From: Flavicella sp037132785
Lineage (GTDB): Bacteria > Bacteroidota > Bacteroidia > Flavobacteriales > Flavobacteriaceae
Direction: 5' to 3'
Assembly: GCF_037132785.1 (NCBI RefSeq)
Contig: NZ_JBAHZZ010000186.1
Coordinates: 1 to 10,821 of the forward strand
Length of the DNA: 10,821 nt
In this document: one piece after another, positions 1 to 6,628 of the stretch
Numbering within the stretch: the stretch's first letter is position 1
Layout of the letters: every line of letters starts with the position of its first letter
Made by a program: the position numbers and the translations under genes
The notes under the pieces: model-generated
Databases searched by the model: none
What the model was told of the DNA's origin: nothing
What the model saw: only the letters and a program-made list of their open reading frames with translations

Positions 1-64
1 GTAAATCACAAATGCTATCTGCAAAAGTAGGTGTTATTTGTAGTTTCATGGCTTGAATATACAT
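1..64 (-). CDS. 5' end of an unidentified gene, cut by the window edge
   Basis: A minus-strand reading frame opens here and is still open at the left edge. Two in-frame ATG codons are possible. The one at 64-62 gives MYIQAMKLQITPTFADSICDL, and the one at 49-47 gives MKLQITPTFADSICDL. An in-frame TAA lies four codons before the first ATG, so the gene cannot start much further upstream. The visible part has no signal peptide or lipobox, so if the gene is real its product may be cytoplasmic. It has the same orientation as susD, with a gap of about 370 bp behind it, and could be a further member of the locus such as an enzyme of uronate metabolism. That is only a guess from position. With 16-21 codons visible I do not recognise the family, and it could be a chance open frame. 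Confidence 0.35.
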   Translation of the reverse strand, partial: MYIQAMKLQITPTFADSICDL

Positions 65-438
65 CTTAATAAGTTAACAGACAATGATTTACACCCTAAG
101 TTTGGGTCTTTGTTTTTGTCATGTACCTTGCAACGGTCTTAGATTGGGTTAAAAATGAAATTCTTCACAGCAAACTGACGTTGTATCCCGTGATCTTTTT
201 AATACACATCAAAATTTCCGGAAAAAAACCCAATAAAACGCTGTACTTACAATTATCTGTTGTCTTTATAGTAATACAATTTAATAAATTATAAATAGTT
301 ACTGTTATACTTTACTCTTTAAGAATACGATTGTACTTTTTAGTGCTTTTGGCGCTGCTTTTACCAATTGCCAACACATGTATTAAAAGACACATATGTT
401 GGCTTGATATACGTTAATTGCCAACTTAAATTTTTAAA
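65..438. other. Intergenic region behind susD, no gene seen
   Basis: This 374-bp stretch lies between the susD stop codon and the next minus-strand start. I found no credible coding frame in it; the ATG at 155 on the plus strand stops after seven codons. It holds the imperfect stem-loop at 370-403, a 10-bp direct repeat (AATTGCCAAC at 366-375 and 416-425), and a nested pair of weak inverted repeats (143-150 with 227-234, and 157-162 with 213-218). I did not find a convincing Bacteroidota -33/-7 promoter for the minus-strand gene at the left edge. The likely content is the 3' end of the susD transcript plus the leader of the next gene. Confidence 0.6.
370..403 (-). repeat. Imperfect stem-loop downstream of susD, possible transcript end
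   Basis: The arms GCCAACACATGT (370-381) and ACATATGTTGGC (392-403) are complementary except for one C/A mismatch, with a 10-base loop between them. It begins 35 bp past the susD stop codon on the minus strand, where a transcript end or RNA-protecting hairpin would be expected. No T-run follows on either strand, so it is not a classical rho-independent terminator. Its GCCAAC end is repeated at 420-425, which would allow the 398-403 arm to pair with that copy instead. It could also be a protein-binding site. Confidence 0.45.
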
Positions 439-2076
439 TTAGTACCCTGCATTTTGCGTAGTAATTTCATTATTTTGATCCATCTCAACCTGCGGAATTG
501 GCAATAAGCCTTCTAAATGTGTAAGGTCATGTACAGGTGAATCAAATTTGGTAATATTACTTGTTGGTAATAAATCTGAATGATAATGTCTTTTTACTTT
601 AGTTCCGTTTCCAAAAACATCCGCTAATGTACCCCATCTTATCAAATCAAAAATTCTTATTCCTTCCATTGCCAACTCAACTCTGCGTTCGTGTCTAACC
701 AAATCTACCAAATTACCATCTGCTACTGTTTTTTCAGGCATATTAACTGAAGCTCTACTTCGTACTTTATTTACATATATTAAAGCTTCAGCGTCTCCTT
801 GTTCAGCTAAAGCTTCAGCTAGAATTAGATACAGCTCTGACATACGCATAAGTGGTATATCTTGACCAGACCACCTTACATTCGCCAAATGAAACATCGA
901 TCTAGTCATTTTTCTTATATTAAAACCCGTTGGAGACCAATTATGGTTATATGTAACCAAATCTCCTGGTTGATATGTTACCGTTTCCGATATTTCATTA
1001 CCTAAAGCGTCAAATGTATTATAGGTATACACAAAATCTTCAGACCCATTGTAAACACCATAATTATCTCCATGAGCGTACATGGTAAATTCTCTTCTAG
1101 GATCTGTAGGTTCAAACGCATTATATAAATCTAACTGTGGTAGACCATATCCCCAACCGTCACCAGGCTCTATAGTTCTTAGTTTTGTAGGAATGTCTCT
1201 AATTAAACGCTGAACAGTCATGTTTTGTCCATAGGTATCGTCATTAGTTGCAAATGGAAGATAGAACAGTAATTCTTTATTTTGTTCTTCTTCCCAAATA
1301 GATAAATAATCATCAACCAATCCAAACCCTGCACCTTCAGCCGAAACGACTCCAGATCTTGCAGCAGTTATAGCCTTCTCGTTTTCTCCAAGCCAAAGGT
1401 ATACTTTAGCTAAATATCCATATGCTGCAGCTGCTGTAGGCACACCATCTTCTATTGGAGAAGCCAATAGATTTTGACCTGCAAATTCTAAGTCAGCTAC
1501 AACTTGAACTAAAATATCAGCCCTTGAAGACCTTGGTTTAGATTCTATACTCGCTATTAAATGAAGTGGTACATCTCCATACAAAGAGGTAAGAAAAATA
1601 TATGACCATGCTCTAATAAATCTTGCTTCGGCAATATAAGGCAATTGTTTCTCAGTAGTAAATTGAGGGTCTGAAGATGTAGGGATTCTTTCAATAGCAA
1701 AATTTGCAGCATTAATAGATCGATAACACTCTTGCCAATAATTATTAATATTTTCATTAGTAGGGGTAACATCCCAGTTTCCTAAAGCTATTGAGTGCGC
1801 CCTAGCTGGACGCCAATAACTGTCGTCTGTCATAGCATCTAAGCAAAGTACTAAATCTCTTCGAAACATATGTGCACTAACAGTCAATGGTCTGAAAGCA
1901 GCATTAACAGCCGCTCTAGCAGAAGTTGCATCAACAAAAAAGTTTTCTGGATTCGGTTTATCTAAAGGGATGCGGTTTAGAAATTCATCTTCATTATTAC
2001 ATCCCACTAAAACAAAAAGTAGAATGCCAAATATCGCAAGGATACTTTTATTGATGTTTTTAATTAATTTTTTCAT
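439..2076 (-). CDS. susD: SusD/RagB-family glycan-binding outer-membrane lipoprotein
   Basis: This 545-residue protein is the surface glycan-binding partner of the SusC transporter encoded just upstream in the same direction. It has a type II signal peptide with lipobox LVGC and the lipidated Cys at residue 26. The acidic stretch NNEDE follows that Cys, consistent with export to the cell surface in Bacteroidota. The N-terminal SusD-like region includes EARFIRAWSYIF (150-161) and the helical repeats around 184-240. The C-terminal RagB/SusD region carries MRMSELYLILAEAL (410-423), the hallmark RHERRVELAMEGIRIFDLIRW (461-481, shown here in overlapping form) and the family ending LLPIPQVEMDQN...TTQNAGY. 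The length is normal for the family. The ATG follows the susC stop by 26 bp with no Shine-Dalgarno sequence, so the two genes are almost certainly cotranscribed and translated independently. The family assignment is firm; the glycan bound cannot be read from the sequence. The symbol denotes a homolog, not the starch-specific protein. Confidence 0.97.
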   Translation of the reverse strand: MKKLIKNINKSILAIFGILLFVLVGCNNEDEFLNRIPLDKPNPENFFVDATSARAAVNAAFRPLTVSAHMFRRDLVLCLDAMTDDSYWRPARAHSIALGNWDVTPTNENINNYWQECYRSINAANFAIERIPTSSDPQFTTEKQLPYIAEARFIRAWSYIFLTSLYGDVPLHLIASIESKPRSSRADILVQVVADLEFAGQNLLASPIEDGVPTAAAAYGYLAKVYLWLGENEKAITAARSGVVSAEGAGFGLVDDYLSIWEEEQNKELLFYLPFATNDDTYGQNMTVQRLIRDIPTKLRTIEPGDGWGYGLPQLDLYNAFEPTDPRREFTMYAHGDNYGVYNGSEDFVYTYNTFDALGNEISETVTYQPGDLVTYNHNWSPTGFNIRKMTRSMFHLANVRWSGQDIPLMRMSELYLILAEALAEQGDAEALIYVNKVRSRASVNMPEKTVADGNLVDLVRHERRVELAMEGIRIFDLIRWGTLADVFGNGTKVKRHYHSDLLPTSNITKFDSPVHDLTHLEGLLPIPQVEMDQNNEITTQNAGY

Positions 2077-2102
2077 AATTGATATATTATTGATACTGTT
2101 AA

Positions 2103-5100
2103 TTACAATGATACCTTTAAACCTAAATTAAATGTTGTTGGGCTTGGAATTCCCGACAATGCATTCACGCTATTTGGTCCACCAGCGGTAGTATCAACTT
2201 CAGGGCCACCATATTTAGTAAACGTATATAAGTTGTTTACGCTGGAATACAAACTTAAATTACTTATATCAAATCTATTAAGTAGAGATCCTGAAACATT
2301 GTATGATAAGTTTATGTTATTAATCCGCAAATAAGAAGCGTCTTCTAACCAAAAATCTGAAACTTCTAAATTTGCTCCACTACCATCTTTAGTAAGCCTT
2401 GGCCAAGTTCCATTTGGATTATTAATTGGGTGATATCTTCTATAAATTCGAGCATCTTCGTTTCTAGCCCATGAGGACATAAGTACCATTAAATCATTAG
2501 AGTTTCGGCTTCCAATATAAATATCTCTACCCTGAACACCTTGTAACTGAACCTGTAAACCCCAGTTTTTATAATTTAATGTTCCTGTCATGCCATATAT
2601 GAATTTTGGAAACCTAGAGCCTATAATTGTTCGATCTGCAGCATTTATTATACCATCTGGAATGCCATTTGGTTTTCCATCATCGTCGAACCCGCTAATA
2701 TCAACTATATTGATGTCACCTATAGCTTTCGATCCAAAAGAACCTCCCTGATACTTGGCTAGTTGACTTTCATCAGTAATCAAACCATTTGTTTTATAAC
2801 CAAAAAAGGAGTTCACGGGTTCTCCTACTTTAAGACCAGAAGATAAAAATTCTTCATCACGACCACCTAGATCTGTTACTTCGTTCTTTACACTAGAAAA
2901 ATTAAAATTAACATCATAAGACCAATCTTTAGAATGATTGTTTCTAATCCCTAATTGTAATTCTATCCCTGTATTTCTTACCTCCCCCGCATTAATTATT
3001 GGACTTGAAAAATATCCGTTAGAAAGCGGAATAGGCTGCGTGAATAACTGATCTGAAGTGCTTTCAATAAAATAATCAACAGACGTATAGATCTTACCGT
3101 TTACCATCGTAGCATCAAAACCAAAATTACATTTCTGAGACGTCTCCCATGTAATATCAGTATTAACGGCAGATGTTTGCGTATATCCAGGCGTTACTAC
3201 ATCATTAAGTACTCTTCCCTGAAAACTTAAGCTTGAAATAGTGGCATACTCACTAAGACTTAATACATTACCCAGAATTCCCATACTAGCTCTAAGTTTT
3301 AAATTATTAAAAAAACCTTCTTTATTAAAAAAGTCTTCTTCACTTATTTTCCATCCAATTGATCCAGAAGGGAATACACCATATCTGTTTTCTTCGGTCA
3401 ATCGAGATGTACCATCACGTCTAATAGTAGCATTAAAATAATATTTATTCTTATAATTATAGGTCGCCCTGCTAAATATTGAGGCAAAACTCCAATCCCT
3501 GAAATTATTACTATTTTGCATAGTTTCTGGGTCACCAGCATCTAGATATCTAATATCGTCATTAGGAGTACCTTGAATACTTGCATACAACAATTCTCGT
3601 TCGTTTTCTTCACGTGAATAACCTAATAATACAGTAATATTATGGTCTTCATTAATTGAAGTCTTGTAATTCAGTAAAAAATCTACAATCCCATGTGTAC
3701 TTTGAATATTCTGCTTCTGAACTAAATTAATTGTTGATCCTTCCCAACTATATCTTGCAGGATCTGGCACACCAGAGTTAAAAAGTGTACTATAACTATT
3801 CACATAATCAATACTACCTCTTGCCGTGAACTCTAAACCTTCTAATAGATTTAAAGTAACGTACAAACTACCCTGTAATCCTTTAATTAAATTATCGTTT
3901 TGATAATTTTCAGACTGCCAAACAGGATTTTTATGTATGTGCTCTAATGCTTGATTTCTAATTATACCCCAAGACCCATCTTCTTCATAAACTCTAGTGA
4001 GTGGCGATTTACGCATTGCAAGATTATAGGAAGTACCATCACCTTCTGTTTTGGAAGAATAAAGTAATATAGAATTTCCCCATTTCAACCAGTCGTTAAT
4101 CTTATGGTCAGAATTTAATGTTAAGTTGAACTTTTCATATGCAGTTTTAATGACCATCCCTTCTTGAGTAAAATAATTACCTGAAACAAAATAATTGGAA
4201 TCCTCATTTCCGCCAGAAACAGATAAATCATAATTTTGAATGATTCCTGTTTGAAGCATTGCATCTTTCCAATCGGTATCTACACCACTATATTGGTCAA
4301 GATCAGCTTGTGTCCAGTTAGACTCAAGACCAATATTTTCATGGCTTTCTGTCCAAAGCTCGACAAATTGATCAGCATTTAGGAGGTCTAATTTTAAATT
4401 ACTTTCAGTTTGTATACCTACATACGTATTAAAAGTGATTTGAGAAGCTCCACTACCTTTTCCTCTTTTTAAAGAGACTAAAATAACCCCGTTAGCCGCC
4501 CTTGCTCCATATATGGCAGCCGCCGAAGCGTCTTTCAAGACAGAAATTGACTCTATGGTATTAGGATTAAGGTTATTGATATTAGTTTTTATAACACCAT
4601 CCACAACATAAATAGGTGAACTAGAGCCGTTTATAGATCCTACTCCTCTTATTAATACATTACTACCCGAACCAGGAACACCTGAGCTACTAGTAATACT
4701 AAGTCCAGTTGCCCTACCTTGAAGTATTTGTAAAGGGGAACTAGATGCTATCTTATCAAAATTTTTTGTAGAAACAGTCGATATTGAACCTGTTAAATCA
4801 CCCTTTCGAGCGGTACCATAGCCTACAATAACAACCTCGTCAAGATTTTCTAGATCATCTTTTAAGGTAATATTAATTACTGATCTGCCTGTTACACTAA
4901 CTTCTTGAGTTACAAAACCGATATAACTAATTATTAGAAGAGCATTGCTGTCTGTATTTATAGTGTAATTTCCGTCAAAATCTGTTGAAGTACCATTAAT
5001 AGTGCCTTTAACCAAAATGGAAACTCCGGGAAGTTCTGATCCACTTTGACCACTTACTTTTCCCGTAATTTTATTTTGCTGGGAAAAAAGATTAAGAGTG

Positions 5101-5150
5101 CTAAAAACAAATACGATTAATGTGATTATGTTGTTTTTTATTATCTTCAT
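2103..5150 (-). CDS. susC: SusC/RagA-family TonB-dependent oligosaccharide transporter
   Basis: This 1015-residue outer-membrane protein imports oligosaccharides delivered by SusD, using energy passed through TonB. A signal peptide covers about residues 1-23, with probable cleavage near LFS/QQ. Next comes a carboxypeptidase-regulatory-like domain (about 27-98; ITGKVSG, LPGVSILVKGT, ISYIGF). A TonB-box-like segment LDEVVIVGYG lies at 103-112. The plug domain (about 115-228) contains LQGRATGL, the SusC signature VLIRGVGSINGSSSPIYVVDG (positions 165-185) and SVLKDASAAAIYGARAANGVI (203-223). The remainder is the 22-strand beta-barrel, ending in a typical alternating C-terminus (FNLGLKVSL). There is no STN domain, so signalling through an anti-sigma factor is unlikely; regulation by the neighbouring HTCS fits better. 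The gene is full length with no frameshift. It lies 60 bp after GH88, with a strong palindrome in the gap, and 26 bp before susD. The family assignment is certain; the substrate is not. Confidence 0.97.
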   Translation of the reverse strand: MKIIKNNIITLIVFVFSTLNLFSQQNKITGKVSGQSGSELPGVSILVKGTINGTSTDFDGNYTINTDSNALLIISYIGFVTQEVSVTGRSVINITLKDDLENLDEVVIVGYGTARKGDLTGSISTVSTKNFDKIASSSPLQILQGRATGLSITSSSGVPGSGSNVLIRGVGSINGSSSPIYVVDGVIKTNINNLNPNTIESISVLKDASAAAIYGARAANGVILVSLKRGKGSGASQITFNTYVGIQTESNLKLDLLNADQFVELWTESHENIGLESNWTQADLDQYSGVDTDWKDAMLQTGIIQNYDLSVSGGNEDSNYFVSGNYFTQEGMVIKTAYEKFNLTLNSDHKINDWLKWGNSILLYSSKTEGDGTSYNLAMRKSPLTRVYEEDGSWGIIRNQALEHIHKNPVWQSENYQNDNLIKGLQGSLYVTLNLLEGLEFTARGSIDYVNSYSTLFNSGVPDPARYSWEGSTINLVQKQNIQSTHGIVDFLLNYKTSINEDHNITVLLGYSREENERELLYASIQGTPNDDIRYLDAGDPETMQNSNNFRDWSFASIFSRATYNYKNKYYFNATIRRDGTSRLTEENRYGVFPSGSIGWKISEEDFFNKEGFFNNLKLRASMGILGNVLSLSEYATISSLSFQGRVLNDVVTPGYTQTSAVNTDITWETSQKCNFGFDATMVNGKIYTSVDYFIESTSDQLFTQPIPLSNGYFSSPIINAGEVRNTGIELQLGIRNNHSKDWSYDVNFNFSSVKNEVTDLGGRDEEFLSSGLKVGEPVNSFFGYKTNGLITDESQLAKYQGGSFGSKAIGDINIVDISGFDDDGKPNGIPDGIINAADRTIIGSRFPKFIYGMTGTLNYKNWGLQVQLQGVQGRDIYIGSRNSNDLMVLMSSWARNEDARIYRRYHPINNPNGTWPRLTKDGSGANLEVSDFWLEDASYLRINNINLSYNVSGSLLNRFDISNLSLYSSVNNLYTFTKYGGPEVDTTAGGPNSVNALSGIPSPTTFNLGLKVSL

Positions 5151-5185
5151 GGTTTAAAATTTAATTAAGTTTGGTTTGTTTGCTA

Positions 5186-5206
5186 AATAATGACCGTGTC
5201 ATTATT
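5186..5206 (-). promoter_or_regulatory. Perfect palindrome / stem-loop between GH88 and susC
   Basis: The arms AATAATGAC (5186-5194) and GTCATTATT (5198-5206) match perfectly around a 3-base centre. On the minus strand the structure begins four bases after the GH88 stop codon and ends 35 bp before the susC start codon. As RNA it would form a 9-bp hairpin with a 3-base loop, able to partly terminate transcription or to protect the 3' end of a processed GH88 message. There is no long T-run after it. As DNA, the core TGACnnnGTCA resembles an operator for a dimeric regulator. The sequence alone does not separate these readings. Confidence 0.6.
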
Positions 5207-5210
5207 GGAA

Positions 5211-6422
5211 TTAATACTTAGTTTTTTTCTTCATATATTTTTTAATTTTAATTAAATTCTTTCTACGTAATAATGATTCTATATAATAATAATCCGCATA
5301 TACTAGTGGCACATCTACTTCACTATTTCCAGGTTTTGAACCCGTGCTGTGTTTAAGTAGAAATCCATTATTGCTCCCTCCTTCTGAAAGGAATTTTGGT
5401 ATTGATAAGGTTTTTATTATATGATTAGCTGTCTCTAAATATTCAGCTCCTTTATCTGAAAACGTGCTTAATTCATAAAGGGCAGATGCCACAATTGCTC
5501 CTGCAGATGCATCAAAAGGCACATTTGGAATTTTTGGATCATTAAAATCCCAAAACGGTATTTTGTGATCTGGAAGATTGGGATGGTTTAAAATGTAAGT
5601 CGCTATTTTTTCGGCATGTTCTAGATATTTGTCATCACCAGTTTCTCTATATACCATTGTATATCCATATAAAGCCCACGCTTGACCTCTACTCCATGCA
5701 CTTTCATCAGAATAGCCTTGATATGTTTGTTTTTTTGGACTTCGCCAGTCTCTGGGTTTATAATCAACAACGTGAAACGACGAGTAATCCGCTCTAAAGT
5801 GATTTTTAAGAGTGGTTTTTGCATGGATTATAGCTATGTTTTTATACGATACATTTCCCGTTTCTTTAGCTGCCCAAAACAGCAGTTCGAGATTCATCAT
5901 ATTGTCTATAATTACCGGAAAACCCCATACCTTTGAATTAAAATCCCAAGACCGAATACATCCCACATTTGGATTAAAACGAGTAGCCAAAGTTTTAGCC
6001 GATTGAATTAAAACATCTCTAAATTTTGGGTTTTTCGTAGCAAAGTAAGCCCTGCCAAAACTACTGTACATTTTGAAACCCATGTCGTGAGTTTTGCCGT
6101 TCCATTTTTCTTGTTCAATAGGCAATGTAAATTTTAATGCATTTTCCTTCCAAAATTCGTTTTTGGTAAGTTCGTACATCATCCATAATTCTCCAGGATA
6201 AAATCCACTTGTCCAATCTGATGCAGGAACCATTTTAACGGCACTCATTTCTGCTGTTCGTGGAGATACTAGCTTATCAGTTTTGGAATCATTATATAGT
6301 ATTATAGACCCCTTTAGTTGCGCTCCAATTTTTTTTATCAATTTAGTATCGGCATATGTCGAGTTCTCTTTTAAACATCCCGACATTGCGATTAAAGCAA
6401 TAAAGAGCGATAATTTTCTCAT
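5211..6422 (-). CDS. GH88 family unsaturated glucuronyl hydrolase, lipoprotein
   Basis: This 403-residue enzyme should hydrolyse the 4,5-unsaturated uronic acid from the non-reducing end of oligosaccharides made by polysaccharide lyases, by the hydration mechanism of GH88. A lipoprotein signal peptide ends in lipobox MSGC (Cys16), so it should be anchored facing the periplasm or exposed on the surface; no acidic export motif follows the Cys (LKENS). The rest is an (alpha/alpha)6-barrel domain. Asp113 in THDMGF and Asp173 in IIDNMMN match the two key aspartates of Bacillus sp. GL1 UGL as I recall them (Asp88, Asp149). His217, Gln235, Arg245 and Trp249 also fall at a constant offset from its substrate-site residues (193, 211, 221, 225). 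The C-terminus has a lysine-rich tail after about residue 385. It is the first gene of the minus-strand cluster, divergent from the HTCS. GH105 enzymes do similar chemistry, but the HDMGF and DNMMN motifs favour GH88. Whether the preferred linkage comes from glycosaminoglycan, ulvan or another polymer is open. Confidence 0.93.
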   Translation of the reverse strand: MRKLSLFIALIAMSGCLKENSTYADTKLIKKIGAQLKGSIILYNDSKTDKLVSPRTAEMSAVKMVPASDWTSGFYPGELWMMYELTKNEFWKENALKFTLPIEQEKWNGKTHDMGFKMYSSFGRAYFATKNPKFRDVLIQSAKTLATRFNPNVGCIRSWDFNSKVWGFPVIIDNMMNLELLFWAAKETGNVSYKNIAIIHAKTTLKNHFRADYSSFHVVDYKPRDWRSPKKQTYQGYSDESAWSRGQAWALYGYTMVYRETGDDKYLEHAEKIATYILNHPNLPDHKIPFWDFNDPKIPNVPFDASAGAIVASALYELSTFSDKGAEYLETANHIIKTLSIPKFLSEGGSNNGFLLKHSTGSKPGNSEVDVPLVYADYYYIESLLRRKNLIKIKKYMKKKTKY

Positions 6423-6513
6423 ATTATTTTATAATTTTCTTGTTTTACATAAATTCTATAAAATGTCTTGAAAATAAAATTACTTAGATTGCGACAATAG
6501 AACTATGAGTAAT

Positions 6514-6569
6514 GTTGTAATTTTATGCAGTTAAGTTGCACCAAGACCTTTTTTATTAATTCATGCAAC
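6514..6569. promoter_or_regulatory. GTTGyA repeats, possible AraC-type operator
   Basis: GTTGTA at 6514-6519 and GTTGCA at 6535-6540 form a direct repeat with exactly 21-bp spacing, which is two helical turns. A third copy, TGCAAC at 6564-6569, is inverted. AraC-family DNA-binding domains carry two helix-turn-helix motifs and often bind direct repeats with about this spacing, so this could be the site through which the HTCS controls the divergent operon. The repeats are only six bases long and GTTGCA also occurs elsewhere in the window by chance, so this is a lead, not a call. Confidence 0.3.
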
Positions 6570-6600
6570 ATATTTTATAGGATGTTAAGAATATCGAAAT

Positions 6601-6608
6601 TATATTTG
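6601..6608 (+). promoter_or_regulatory. Possible -7 box of the HTCS promoter
   Basis: TATATTTG is an exact match to the Bacteroidota -7 consensus TAnnTTTG and ends 20 bp before the TTG start codon of the regulator, so the leader would be short. The expected -33 TTTG is not present at the usual distance; only a T-rich TTTTA near 6573-6577 is there. In DNA this AT-rich the match could be chance. Confidence 0.4.
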
Positions 6609-6628
6609 AATTTTTAAATTAAACCAAG

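Larger units (their letters stand above)
6423..6628. promoter_or_regulatory. Divergent intergenic region between GH88 and HTCS
   Basis: This 206-bp, very AT-rich stretch separates the divergent GH88-susC-susD cluster from the HTCS gene, so it should hold both promoters and the operator of the regulator. It contains no credible ORF. On the plus strand there is one exact TAnnTTTG box at 6601. On the minus strand I found no exact -33/-7 pair; the closest -7 candidate is a TAATTTTA between 6470 and 6485. Short GTTGyA repeats at 6514, 6535 and (inverted) 6564 are listed separately. Confidence 0.7.

Noticed and set aside
97..104. TAAGTTTG on the plus strand, an exact match to the -7 promoter consensus
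   Set aside because: There is no -33 element at a suitable distance and no plus-strand gene downstream; the next gene on that side is convergent.
342..362. Small plus-strand hairpin AGTGC/GCGCT followed by TTTT
   Set aside because: Only five base pairs with a wobble, and no plus-strand transcript is expected to end there.
781..819. 12-bp direct repeat TAAAGCTTCAGC inside susD
   Set aside because: The copies are 27 bp (nine codons) apart and both encode the AEAL of a helical repeat; this is protein-level repetition.
5682..6471. Plus-strand open frames of 60-85 codons opposite the GH88 gene
   Set aside because: They lie antisense within a well-supported enzyme gene, overlap one another in different frames and show no recognisable family.
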